Assembly (NCBI GenBank): GCA_025361725.1 | Contig: JANYJV010000010.1 | Location: 16,174 to 80,173, forward strand | Source: Acidimicrobiia bacterium | GTDB taxonomy: Bacteria > Actinomycetota > Acidimicrobiia > IMCC26256 > JAENVU01 | Reading direction: 5' to 3' | Length of the DNA stretch: 64,000 nt | Shown here: piece after piece, positions 8,632-17,434 of the stretch | Layout: every line of letters starts with the position of its first letter | Numbering within the stretch: the stretch's first letter is position 1 | Notes under the pieces: generated by a model | Seen by the model: the letters and a program-made list of their open reading frames with translations, nothing else | Databases searched by the model: none | What the model was told of the DNA's origin: nothing | Translations under genes and position numbers: made by a program

Positions 8632-9246
8632 CTATAGGGTCAGGACGCCTGCGGCAATCAGAGCGTCGCGCGCTTCGTCGACCCCGCGCGCAATTTCAGC
8701 CGTAAACCCCGCGGCGCGCGCACCGTCGACGTTGATGACGTTGTCGTCCAGAAAGAGGATCCGTTCGGGCGCGAAACCTGCCAACTCCGCAACGCGATCG
8801 AAGAGATCTCGGTCGGGTTTCAACACGCCGAGTTCATGCGAAAGGAATCTGGGATTGAACGTGGCGAAGATCCCCCACTCAGAGAACCGCTCCTCGGTGT
8901 GCAACGAGTTCGTATTGCTCAAACAGCCCACCGCCACCACCTCCGCCACCTCAGCGACCAACGCCTCGGCGCCGGGCATCGGTCCGACCGGCCAGATGCG
9001 GAACGCTTCGAGGAACGCATCCGCCGGGACCGACAGCTTCCACTCGTCGACCATCCCCGCCGCGAACTCGGACGCGGTGCACTCCCCCCGTTCGAACGCA
9101 CGGACCCACGGACAGGACAGCCAGCGCTCCCACAACTCGTCGTCGCTGCTGATGCCGGCGAGATCCCGCATGGCACCGACACCACTGAGCTCGATGAGGA
9201 CACCCCCGAGATCGAAGAGCACGAGATCGAACGGCACCGACGTCAT
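8632..9246 (-). CDS. HAD-family phosphatase (YihX-like)
   Basis: A 204-aa HAD hydrolase with the start at ATG 9246 (MTSVPFDLVLFDLGGV). A GTG at 9279 would add 11 residues. Motif I is FDLGGVL, with the second Asp replaced by Gly. That is usual in the YihX / epoxide-hydrolase-N-terminal subgroup. Motif II is in CLSNTN, motif III is the Lys in LGVLKPD, and motif IV is LFLDDN. Members dephosphorylate small sugar phosphates. It lies on the same strand as the preceding oxygenase-like gene and back-to-back with the DUF6807 gene, which begins 90 bp away on the other strand. Confidence 0.85.
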   Translation of the reverse strand: MTSVPFDLVLFDLGGVLIELSGVGAMRDLAGISSDDELWERWLSCPWVRAFERGECTASEFAAGMVDEWKLSVPADAFLEAFRIWPVGPMPGAEALVAEVAEVVAVGCLSNTNSLHTEERFSEWGIFATFNPRFLSHELGVLKPDRDLFDRVAELAGFAPERILFLDDNVINVDGARAAGFTAEIARGVDEARDALIAAGVLTL

Positions 9247-9336
9247 CGCCTCATACTGCTGGGCGGGGGTCACGTTCACGAAATCGGATCGAAGACCTCC
9301 GAAACGGAACGCACCCCAGCACTAACTTCGGCGGTC

Positions 9337-10350
9337 ATGGACCTCCCTTGCGTGTGGGACGCACCCCGACCGTACGTGCATCCGCTCACCACTCCCGCCG
9401 GCGCGATGCTCAGCGTGGAGGCGCCGGCGGATCACCCGTGGCATCACGCGCTGTGGTTCACGATCAAGTTCCTGAACGGCGAGAACTTCTGGGAGGAGTA
9501 CGGCGAGTTCGGCACGCTGCGCACGATCGATGTCTCGCCTGTCGAAGGCGGCGTGCGCGCCACCCTCGATTGGATTGCACCCGACGATGCGGAGGTGCGG
9601 CTGCACGAGGTACGTACGATCACCACTCATCGTGTCGACGACGACGCATACGCGATCGACTGGCACGAGTTCCTCACCGTGCCGGCCGACACCGTGCTCG
9701 ATCGGACTCCGTTCACCAGGTGGGGTGGCTACGGCGGCCTGACGTTCCGCGGCGCGCCGGACTTCACCGACACCGTGATCCGCCTCGCCGACGGCACCGA
9801 CCGCGACCGCGCCCTCGGCGACCCCTCCCCCTGGCTCTCCATCGAAGGCACCCCTCATACTTGGATAGCTTCCGAGCCGCAGCGCAGCGGAGGCGAGCAG
9901 GTCGGAAGCATCCCGACCAACCGCGCGAGCACCGACACCGAGCGGACGACCAGAAATGACGGAGGCGAGCAGGTCGGAAGCATCCCGACCCGCCAACACG
10001 CAGCCGACTCGCTCCCGAGCCGCAGCGCAGCGGAGGCGAGCAGCTCGGAAGGGAGCCCACGAACTCCCCAGGTCCCTCGATCGGCGACCGTACGAGCAGA
10101 CAAGCAAGCGGGAATCATCATGTTCGATCATCCGGACAATCCGCGGTCGCCGTCGCCTTGGTACGCGAGCACGAAGGCGGACACCTACGGCGAGGGATGG
10201 GCCAACTTCGTGAACGCAGCGTTCCTGTGGGACGACCCTCTCACGATCGCCGCGAACGAGGACCTCGACCTCCGGTATCGAGTGATCGTGCACGACGGGC
10301 ACTGGGACACCGACCGCATCGGCGCCGAGTACGCCCGGTGGGTCGCCTGA
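9337..10350 (+). CDS. DUF6807 (PmoA-like) protein interrupted in frame by repeat A
   Basis: A 337-aa frame starting MDLPCVWDAPRP at ATG 9337; the ORF-track start at 8836 lies antisense to the HAD gene. The segment APADHPWHHALWFTIKF and the later IIMFDHPDNPR match the DUF6807/PmoA-like family found in sugar and uronide utilisation clusters. Between PHTWIA and ADKQAGII about 70 residues are coded by repeat family A, without breaking the frame. The family normally passes directly between these segments, so the insert is an added loop. It overlaps the next gene by TGATG, indicating translational coupling. Its biochemical function is not established. Confidence 0.72.
   Translation: MDLPCVWDAPRPYVHPLTTPAGAMLSVEAPADHPWHHALWFTIKFLNGENFWEEYGEFGTLRTIDVSPVEGGVRATLDWIAPDDAEVRLHEVRTITTHRVDDDAYAIDWHEFLTVPADTVLDRTPFTRWGGYGGLTFRGAPDFTDTVIRLADGTDRDRALGDPSPWLSIEGTPHTWIASEPQRSGGEQVGSIPTNRASTDTERTTRNDGGEQVGSIPTRQHAADSLPSRSAAEASSSEGSPRTPQVPRSATVRADKQAGIIMFDHPDNPRSPSPWYASTKADTYGEGWANFVNAAFLWDDPLTIAANEDLDLRYRVIVHDGHWDTDRIGAEYARWVA
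9874..10049 (+). repeat. Repeat family A, locus 2 (inside the DUF6807 gene)
   Basis: A head module at 9874-9900 is followed by the hairpin unit (GTCGGAA-GCA-TCCCGAC) at 9901. A part-head is at 9961, a second hairpin at 9973, and a second full head at 10004-10041. The first head is read as PQRSGGEQ and the second as SRSAAEAS, which are two different frames of the same DNA within one gene, and both are open. The copies have diverged more than at locus 1. Confidence 0.9.
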
Positions 10351-13001
10351 TGCCGGACAGTCACGCGCTCGGCGACGAACTGCTGAGCTTCGTGACCAGC
10401 ACCCTGACGCAGCTCGCCACCACCCACTTCCCGGACTGGCGGATCCCGCGAACGTTCGCCGGCCACCGCGTCGACGCGGACGTGCGCGCCGACCTCGTCT
10501 TCACCCTCACGCACCTCGCGCAGGGCGGCGTCACCGAAGTCGCCGGCGATCCGATCGACGAGGTCATCGCCCGGCTGCTCACCGAGGTCGACGGCCGCAC
10601 CACGCACACCTTCTTCTCGTATCGAATCGCCGAGACCCTGCTGCGACGAGGTCCCTTCGCCGCCAACCCGCTGCTCGCCGACGCGACCGATGCTCAGCGC
10701 GCGGAGGTCGATCGTGCCACCGACAGCCGGGACTGGATCGAACTGCTCGACACGGACCTCCTTCCTCGCAACTACGCGGCGGTGTTGTCCCGTTGCGAAC
10801 TGGCCCGCACCGACCTCGGACTGGCGCAGGACCCAGGCGTCCTCACGTCCCTCGTCGAGCGGCTCGCGACCCTCCTGAATCAGAACCCGCTCGGCGCGCT
10901 CGACGACTCGAACGACGGCTCCGGCCGATACGACATCTACACGGCCGACATCTGGTTGTTCTGCGAACCGCTCGCGGACCGGCTCGGGGAGTTCTGGCGG
11001 CACGGCGCCCGCGCCACACTGGACCTCGTCGACGCGGTCGCCGGGCCGGACGGCGCGGCCATCCCATGGGGCCGTTCCACCGGCGTCCTCGCCACGGTGC
11101 TCACGGTCGAGCTCGCGGCGCTGGCGTTGCATTCCCAGCTCCGTGACGACCGCGCGAGCAGCTGGATCCGCCGCGGCATCGACGCGTTCCGCGCCACTCG
11201 TCATCGGTTCGACACCGACGGCGTCATCGACGCGCACCGGCACCGGAATCAAGACGAGTACCGAGGCCCGGCGCGCCGGCTGCAACTCACGCTCGACGTG
11301 CTCGGGAAGCTCGCGTGGGCCGGCGCAGCACTCGGATCGGCGGACGCAATCGAACCAGCGTCACCACTCGAGACGTACCGACCGCGGGACGGTCGTATCG
11401 ACTTCGAGGCCGATCGTCACGCGGCCGTTTGGGCGAGCGCCAACCCCGCGCGGCGGGTGGTCATCCCCTTCGTCGGGGCAACGCGCAGCCACTACTTCCC
11501 CGTCCCCCACGCGCCCGGCACGTTCGAGGCGCCCGTCGACAACGACCAGGTGGTCTGGGCGCCGCTCATCATCGACGGTGCGCGTCGTGCGACCACCGCA
11601 CACCTCCCGGCGGACCTCACCACCTCGGCGCACGCCGTCACCGCGCGCTGGGACGCCCTGAAGGTCTGTGGCCTCGGTCCCGGCGGCAGCACGCCCGATC
11701 CCCTTGCCGGGTCGTGCACCACCACCTACGAGCTCGACCGCCGGACGCTGGTCGTGACCCACGACCTCAAGTTGGCAGGCGAGCCCGACGCGATCTCGAT
11801 GCTGATCCCGGAGACTGAACGCACCGAGCTCCGCGTGGAGTTCACCGCCGATGTCTCGCACGCGATCACGACGATCGAGGTCGGCGGTATCGCCGAATGG
11901 TCAACCCCGTATTCGGGGCTGCGCCGCGTCCATCAACTCGATGTCGACCCGACCACCCGGGTGCGCATGAGCGCTCGGGTCACGCCGTTGTTGCGGGTCG
12001 CGTCGACGGCGCACGGGCACTGGTACGACCGCCTGCTGTATGCGCCGATGGCCGATCGCGTTCGAGGGATGCCCGCCCCGCTCGGGGTCCTCGCGGACCG
12101 ATCGGTCGATCTCGATGATGTCGAGTTGCTCCATCTCCACTGGCCGGAGTGGTTCGGGTTCGACGATCCGTCGGTGCACGCCGAACTCATCACAACGCTG
12201 GCCGACCGCGGGATTCCGATCGTGTGGACAGCACACAACCTGACGCCTCATGACCGTCGACCCGAGGTCTACGACCCGATCTACCAGCAGTGGGCCACCG
12301 CGGCCGACGCAGTCATCCATCACTCCGAATACGGACGGGCACGAATGCTCGCCCGCTACTCGTTCCGCCCGGTGTGCCGTCACGAGACCATCGTGCACGG
12401 TCACTTCGGCGAGCTCTGGCCGGCGGCGCACACCATGACGCGCGCTGAAGCCGAGCGAGGCCTGGGATTCGAGCCGACCAACATCCGGATCGGTCTCGTC
12501 GGCGCGCCGCGTGAGGACAAGAAGGTGCTGGAGTTCCTCGACGCCGTCACTCGTTGTACGCGTGAGGACATCCAGGTCGCGTGTTGGTCACTCCGCATCG
12601 ACCAAACCGCGCCGGACGACCCGCGCATCGTGGTCGCCGATCGCTATCGCGGCGTCGACGACGTCATCTACGCGACCCGGCTCGCGGCGTGTGACGTCCT
12701 CGCCTTTCCGTTCGACCCCGAGGGAGACATGCTCGCGACCGGCACGATTGCCGACGCGATCGGCGTCGGCATCCCCGCGCTCGTCTCCGAATGGCCGTTC
12801 CTCACCGAGATGCTCGGCGGCGCAGGAATTCCGTGCGGGCACACGGCGTCGACCATCGCCGCCGCGCTTGAGACCCTCACCCGCGCCGACGTCGACACCG
12901 CGGCCGCGGCGATGAAGGCGTCGCGATCGAGCTTCGACTGGGCGCCGCTCGCACACTGCACCGCCGACCTCTTCGACCGCGTCGTCCTCGCCGAAGCCTG
13001 A
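10350..13001 (+). CDS. Fusion: alpha-helical (toroid-like) domain plus GT4-like glycosyltransferase
   Basis: An 883-aa protein starting MPDSHALGDELLSF, coupled to the upstream gene by TGATG; the ORF-track start at 10158 is inside that gene. Residues about 10-370 are helical with repeated Trp and Leu spacing, like glycan-acting alpha/alpha toroids. Residues about 370-570 look beta-rich. From about 575 to the end is a GT-B fold: HLHWPEWFGF, IVWTAHNL and VIHHSEYGRARM in the N-half, then GLVGAPREDKK and EGDMLATGTIADAIGVG in the C-half, the latter like the donor-site region of GT4 enzymes. No membrane segments are seen. A lyase/hydrolase-like module joined to a glycosyltransferase is unusual. It probably acts on a polysaccharide or glycoconjugate, which is an inference. 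Confidence 0.68.
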   Translation: MPDSHALGDELLSFVTSTLTQLATTHFPDWRIPRTFAGHRVDADVRADLVFTLTHLAQGGVTEVAGDPIDEVIARLLTEVDGRTTHTFFSYRIAETLLRRGPFAANPLLADATDAQRAEVDRATDSRDWIELLDTDLLPRNYAAVLSRCELARTDLGLAQDPGVLTSLVERLATLLNQNPLGALDDSNDGSGRYDIYTADIWLFCEPLADRLGEFWRHGARATLDLVDAVAGPDGAAIPWGRSTGVLATVLTVELAALALHSQLRDDRASSWIRRGIDAFRATRHRFDTDGVIDAHRHRNQDEYRGPARRLQLTLDVLGKLAWAGAALGSADAIEPASPLETYRPRDGRIDFEADRHAAVWASANPARRVVIPFVGATRSHYFPVPHAPGTFEAPVDNDQVVWAPLIIDGARRATTAHLPADLTTSAHAVTARWDALKVCGLGPGGSTPDPLAGSCTTTYELDRRTLVVTHDLKLAGEPDAISMLIPETERTELRVEFTADVSHAITTIEVGGIAEWSTPYSGLRRVHQLDVDPTTRVRMSARVTPLLRVASTAHGHWYDRLLYAPMADRVRGMPAPLGVLADRSVDLDDVELLHLHWPEWFGFDDPSVHAELITTLADRGIPIVWTAHNLTPHDRRPEVYDPIYQQWATAADAVIHHSEYGRARMLARYSFRPVCRHETIVHGHFGELWPAAHTMTRAEAERGLGFEPTNIRIGLVGAPREDKKVLEFLDAVTRCTREDIQVACWSLRIDQTAPDDPRIVVADRYRGVDDVIYATRLAACDVLAFPFDPEGDMLATGTIADAIGVGIPALVSEWPFLTEMLGGAGIPCGHTASTIAAALETLTRADVDTAAAAMKASRSSFDWAPLAHCTADLFDRVVLAEA

Positions 13002-13030
13002 CTCGACTCCACCTCTCTACCCTCCCACCG

Positions 13031-13103
13031 CCAACCCCCTTCGACCAACTGGCGTCTGCTGACGCTCACAGCGGCCTCAGACACCAAACGCTGAGGGTTG
13101 GGG
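13031..13103. repeat. Structured palindromic element at a gene 3' end (possible relative of repeat B)
   Basis: The outer arms CCAACCCC and GGGTTGGGG enclose two small hairpins, GCGTC-TGCT-GACGC and CTCAG...CTGAG. It shares the TGGCGTC and GACGC blocks with repeat B but is otherwise diverged. It lies 29 bp after the fusion-gene stop. On the other strand it is read in frame as the tail of the broken isomerase gene. Confidence 0.5.
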
Positions 13104-13900
13104 TGCGCGGCGGGGTCGTCGGACGCGGTCAACCAGCGGTTGAGGACGGCGGCGTCGTGGCGGAGAGCGGCGGGCGCATCGTCTCGCACGAATTCGAGGA
13201 ACGCGTACCGATCCACAGTCCGCGCGCCGATCGACATCGCCGTCACACTCAAGACGGCGTCCCAACGATCCACGCCTTCGGCGAGAGGGCGGCGGTCATC
13301 GGCACTCGCCCATTCGTAGACGTGGAGATGCGAGAGCCGTGATCCCAACTCGACGACTTCGGCGGCGTCGGCGGAAGGACCCAGGCTGTCCCGCCAATAC
13401 GGCGGCTGCCAGTAGGTGAAGAGGTTCGGCGCGCCGACCGTGTCGAGCAACGACCGGGGTCCCGGCGACGGTCGCGGTCGGTGTCCCGCCATGGAATTCC
13501 AACCCGACGGTGAGCTCACGAGCGTCGGCCAGCGAACAGAACGCGGCGAGGCCATCGACGACGGCGCGGTACTGCTGCGACCTCTGCTCCACACCGAACC
13601 CGGCCCACACCCGAACGTTGGGCGCGCCGAGCGCGAACGCGGTGTCCAGCGTCACGTCCATCTCGTCGCGATCCGGTACCGACCCCGCGAACACGTACGA
13701 CCCGTAGGACGCGACGACGAGACCCGCAGCCACCGACGCGGTGCGCGCCCGCGCTGCGCGGCGAGGTCGCCGGGTGGCACGTGCACGTCGCCACCCCACT
13801 CGATGCCGCCCAGTTCGCACTCCGCGGCGAGGCGAGCCACCGCGTCGACGGTCTCGGCCCGCAAGGTCACCGAACAGAGTCCGGGCCGGATGCGGGTCAC
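13031..13900 (-). pseudogene. Sugar-phosphate isomerase/epimerase (TIM barrel), frameshifted
   Basis: The reading frame begins at GTG 13900 (TRIRPGLCSVTLRA), overlapping the dehydrogenase stop by GTGA. Near 13755 the homology leaves this frame and continues in another as SVAAGLVVASYGSYVFAG through LTVGLEFHGGT. Near 13470, at a CCCC run, it returns to the first frame as RSLLDTVGAPNLFTYWQPPYW. The two shifts compensate, but the unshifted frame has a stop at 13652. The natural C-terminus (LNRWLTASDD, about 13114) has no stop and reads on through the palindromic element and into the antisense of the fusion gene. This is either a decayed xylose-isomerase-like TIM barrel gene or a pair of sequence errors. 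The intact product would isomerise a sugar or sugar acid. Confidence 0.7.
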
Positions 13901-14901
13901 GCGATGCGGTCCAGGTCCTCTGCCTGCACCGGGTACCGCGGCATTTCACCCGCAACGAATCGCTCCACTTCCTGCACCGCGAGTTCGGAGAGCCGGACCA
14001 ACTCGTTTCCCATCGCCCCGGCGACGTGCGGAGTGATGAACGCGTTCGGCAACGCCAAGAGGGGATGGCCGGCGGGAAGTGGATCCGGCTCGGTCACGTC
14101 GAGCACCGCGGCCAGCCGGCCGGCAGTGAGCTCGGCAATCAGCGCGTCCTGGTCGATCAGCGCAGGACGCGCGGTGTTGAGCACGGTCACACCGTCGTTC
14201 AGGAGCGCAAGCTGCGCGGCCCCGATCATCCCGCGTGTCGAAGGGATGTCCGGAGCATGGATTGAGAGCAGGTCGACCGACGCACACAGCTCGTCGAGAT
14301 CGTCGACCTTGGTGACGCCCATCGCGGCGGCATCGGCCGCAGTAAGGAACGGATCGAACACCGAGATCACGAGATCCGTGTCACGAAGTCGTTCGATGAC
14401 CAGCCGACCGACGAAGGACGCGCCGACGATCCCGACCCGAGCGCCGCAGTTCCCAACCTTCGAGAGGTTTAGCGGCACCTTGACTCCGGGTGTGCGCACG
14501 AGTTCCCGCACGAGGAACACGCCCTTGTTCGCAAGCAGGATCGCACCGACCGCGTAGTCCGCGACCGGAACGGCGTTTGCGGCTGCTGCCGACGTCACCA
14601 CGACCCCGCGCTCCCAGACCGCGTAAGTGACCTGCCACTTCACCGTGCCCGCGCCGTACGCGAACAGTTCGAGCTTCGGTGCGAGCGCCATCACCTCGGG
14701 CGTCAGGGTTGGACAGCCCCAGTGGCCGACGAGGATCTCGGCGCGGGCCAACGCGGCCGCAGCCCGATCGTCGTCGAAGTTCGAGAACGGCCGCGGGTCG
14801 AGGATCTCGCCGATCGCGGCGAGCCGGTGCAACTGATCGGGAGTGAACAAGTGCTCGACCATGCCGTCGAGCATCCCGAACACGATCGTGGGCTTCGCCA
14901 T
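13897..14901 (-). CDS. D-isomer-specific 2-hydroxyacid dehydrogenase
   Basis: A 334-aa NAD(P)-dependent dehydrogenase starting MAKPTIVFGMLDG at ATG 14901; the ORF-track extension to 15060 reads through a repeat-like intergenic stretch. The Rossmann segment VGIVGASFVGRLV carries a GxxGxxG-like loop with Ser for one Gly. The substrate Arg is probably in NTARPALI, the acidic residue in DVTEPDPLP, and the catalytic His in ITPHVAGAMG. Members interconvert 2-hydroxy and 2-keto acids such as glycerate, glyoxylate or hydroxypyruvate. It overlaps the broken isomerase by GTGA, so both belonged to one operon, probably for sugar-acid breakdown. The substrate is unassigned. Confidence 0.88.
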   Translation of the reverse strand: MAKPTIVFGMLDGMVEHLFTPDQLHRLAAIGEILDPRPFSNFDDDRAAAALARAEILVGHWGCPTLTPEVMALAPKLELFAYGAGTVKWQVTYAVWERGVVVTSAAAANAVPVADYAVGAILLANKGVFLVRELVRTPGVKVPLNLSKVGNCGARVGIVGASFVGRLVIERLRDTDLVISVFDPFLTAADAAAMGVTKVDDLDELCASVDLLSIHAPDIPSTRGMIGAAQLALLNDGVTVLNTARPALIDQDALIAELTAGRLAAVLDVTEPDPLPAGHPLLALPNAFITPHVAGAMGNELVRLSELAVQEVERFVAGEMPRYPVQAEDLDRIA

Positions 14902-15097
14902 AGAGGCCGATACTCGCGCGCCACTTCGGCTCGTCCGCTCCGTGGTTGAAAAGCGCGTGCCCTCCCGGACGCTCCCGAGCTGCTCGCTGCGCTCGTTTCG
15001 GTTCAGTCTGCTGCGCGAATTCACGCACGTCGTCTGCCACGTTGCGTGAAGGGCAACCACCGTGAGAGGCTAATCGTTCCTTGGGAAGGGGTCCTGG
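14902..15097. other. Intergenic region between divergent genes with a repeat-like fragment
   Basis: A 196-bp gap between the dehydrogenase and the secreted lipoprotein. It contains GAGCGCAGCGAGCAGC on the minus strand (about 14982-14997), a short motif of the kind seen in the head of repeat A and also near 1543-1560. GGAAGGGG precedes the start at 15098. No clear promoter elements were picked out. Confidence 0.45.
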
Positions 15098-17326
15098 ATG
15101 CGGAAGTCGGTTGTCGTCGCGCTCGCGTTGGCCATGGTCGCGACAAGCTGTCGTGTGCTGTTGGTGCCCGATCCGCCCGGACCGCGAAGTCGTGATGGCT
15201 TCGTCGAGGCCGGATACTGGGCCCAGCGCCAGAACTCCTACCTGGACTACGCGTCGACGCAGTTCTCTCCCGGTTCTCCCACGAACCTGATCGCCAACGC
15301 CGAGCACTCTCGGCGGACCGGCACACCGTTCAACACCGCCGGCATCAGCGCCGCCAACTACGCGAACTCGTTCTCGCGCATGGACAACTTCGTCGACACT
15401 GCGGACTTCGACCTCACCTACATCATGAACCTCTGGTACGGCTATCGCGATCTGCTCCCGGCAGATCTGAACGCCGGCATCGAGAGCCACATGCGGTCGT
15501 TCAAGTACTGGTTCACCGATGCCCAACCCACCGGCACGGTCGACCAGCGCTACTACTGGTCCGAGAACCACCGGCTGCTGTTCCACGCCACCGAGTACCT
15601 CGCCGGTCAAGCGTTCCCGAACGACGTTTTCAGCTCGGACGGCAACACCGGCGCGTGGCACAAGGCTCGGGCGCGCGACTTCATCGACCAGTGGCTGACC
15701 GAGAAAGCCCGGTACGGCTTCACCGAATGGCACTCGGACGTCTACTACCAGAAGACCTTCGACGCGCTGCTCACGGTAGTCGAGTGGGTCGATGACCCGC
15801 TGCTCGCGCGCCGCGCATCCATGGTCCTGGACCTCTTGCTCTTCGACATGGCCCTCAACGTGCAGAAGGGCAACTTCGGCGCCACTCACGGTCGCTCGTA
15901 CATGAAAGACAAGAGCATCGCGACCGACCAGGACGTCTTCGGCCTCAACAAGTTGCTGTTCGACGACACCAGCCTTCCCTACGACAGCACCAGTGACGCC
16001 GGCGCGGCCCTCATGGCACGCGCGCAGAAGTACCGCGTGCCGGCGGTCATCCTGCGCGTCGGCCAGTCGAAGCACACGACCGTCGACCAGGAACATATGG
16101 GCGTTCCCCTCGACGCCGGTGCGCCCGTCGACCACACCCAGACCGGCATCGACGGTCACTCCTTCACCGATCCGAAGGAAGTGGCGTTCTGGTGGGAGCG
16201 CGGCGCGCAGACGGCGTGGCAGACGGTGCCACTGACCCTGGACACCCTCGACAGCACCGGCTTGTGGGAGTCGGACTTCTTCAAACCGTTCAAGCCGATC
16301 GCCGACATCACCGGCGGCGACCGCACCGTCGCGCAGAACCTCTCGCAGCAGCTCGAGCCGATGCTCGGCTTCGCGCTCCTCACCGCAGTGGATACCTACA
16401 CCTACCGCAGCGACTCGGTCATGTTGTCGACCGCGCAGTCCTACCGTCCCGGCAAGTTCGCCGAGCAGGCGCATGTCTCCCAAGCCACGCTCGACGAGAA
16501 GGCGATCGTCTTCGTCACGCATCCGAAGAACGAGCCGCAGTCCGGCACGCAATGGCCGGACAACGACGGCTACTGGACCGGGTCGGGCTCACTCCCCCGG
16601 GCCGCACAGCACGGTGCGCTCTCGATGAGTCTCTACGCGCCGGTCTTCACCAACCCGGCGCCGCCGCTCACCGCGTTCCGCTACCTGCCGTACACGCACG
16701 CGTACTTCCCGCAGGAGCGCTTCGACGAAGTGACCCAAGGCGGCAACTGGACGTTCGGACGCAAGGGTGACGGGTACGTCGCGCTCTACTCCTGGCGCCC
16801 CACGCACTGGCGCACGTATTCGGACCCGACGATCTTCACCCACGGGTTGACCCAGTCCTTCGACCTCGTCGCCGACGGTGGACCGGACAACGTGTGGCTC
16901 ACGCAGGTGGGCGACGCTGCGAAGTTCGGCAACTTTGCGTCCTTCCGGAACGCGGTCCTCGCGAACCCGGTTGCCGTCACTCCTCGCCCGGCGAACGGTG
17001 AGCTCCCCGGCGGGTTCGACACCAGCTACGCGTCTCCCACGGAAGGGACCGTCGCGTTCGGAACCACGGGGTCGCTCACGGTGAAGGGCATCGCCACTCC
17101 GCTCGCCACCGGCAAGCGCTTCGACAACCCGTGGTCGCTCGCCAACGTCGGTTCCCAGCAGATCACCATCGCCGACGCCGCCGGCAAGCTGGATCTGGAC
17201 TTTGCGACCGCGTCACGAACTGCGAGTTCGACCCGTCGTCACCGCCCGCACGATCGTCAAGGTGGGAACGGCGACGGCAATGACGACGAGCATGGGAACC
17301 ACGACCAGCCGGACCGTTCTCGGTGA
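15098..17326 (+). CDS. Large secreted lipoprotein, heparinase-like helical core (function unknown)
   Basis: A 742-aa protein with a lipoprotein-type signal (MRKSVVVALALAMVATSC, Cys at 18) and a GGAAGGGG ribosome site. The mature part has many Trp and Tyr residues. Segments such as YWSENHRLLFHATEYLAGQ and SDVYYQKTFDALLTVVEW resemble alpha/alpha-toroid polysaccharide-active proteins, and a beta-rich half follows from about residue 480. The last 40 residues (from about FATASRTASS) turn into an Arg/His/Asn/Asp-rich tail unlike the rest, suggesting a 3' frameshift or read-through. I do not recognise a precise family. It would act outside the membrane, perhaps on polysaccharide. Confidence 0.65.
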   Translation: MRKSVVVALALAMVATSCRVLLVPDPPGPRSRDGFVEAGYWAQRQNSYLDYASTQFSPGSPTNLIANAEHSRRTGTPFNTAGISAANYANSFSRMDNFVDTADFDLTYIMNLWYGYRDLLPADLNAGIESHMRSFKYWFTDAQPTGTVDQRYYWSENHRLLFHATEYLAGQAFPNDVFSSDGNTGAWHKARARDFIDQWLTEKARYGFTEWHSDVYYQKTFDALLTVVEWVDDPLLARRASMVLDLLLFDMALNVQKGNFGATHGRSYMKDKSIATDQDVFGLNKLLFDDTSLPYDSTSDAGAALMARAQKYRVPAVILRVGQSKHTTVDQEHMGVPLDAGAPVDHTQTGIDGHSFTDPKEVAFWWERGAQTAWQTVPLTLDTLDSTGLWESDFFKPFKPIADITGGDRTVAQNLSQQLEPMLGFALLTAVDTYTYRSDSVMLSTAQSYRPGKFAEQAHVSQATLDEKAIVFVTHPKNEPQSGTQWPDNDGYWTGSGSLPRAAQHGALSMSLYAPVFTNPAPPLTAFRYLPYTHAYFPQERFDEVTQGGNWTFGRKGDGYVALYSWRPTHWRTYSDPTIFTHGLTQSFDLVADGGPDNVWLTQVGDAAKFGNFASFRNAVLANPVAVTPRPANGELPGGFDTSYASPTEGTVAFGTTGSLTVKGIATPLATGKRFDNPWSLANVGSQQITIADAAGKLDLDFATASRTASSTRRHRPHDRQGGNGDGNDDEHGNHDQPDRSR

Positions 17327-17434
17327 CCGTGTCCCACGCGCCCCACTCGGCGCGTCGGACCGGCACCCACCACGAAGCGCGGTGAAGCTCGCCGCTATCC
17401 TCGCCGCCGTGACCCACCCGCCACGTTGCGAACG

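Noticed and set aside
14381-16552. 723-aa minus-strand ORF
   Set aside because: Shadow of the secreted lipoprotein and the dehydrogenase; high GC lets long antisense frames stay open. No coherent family motif.
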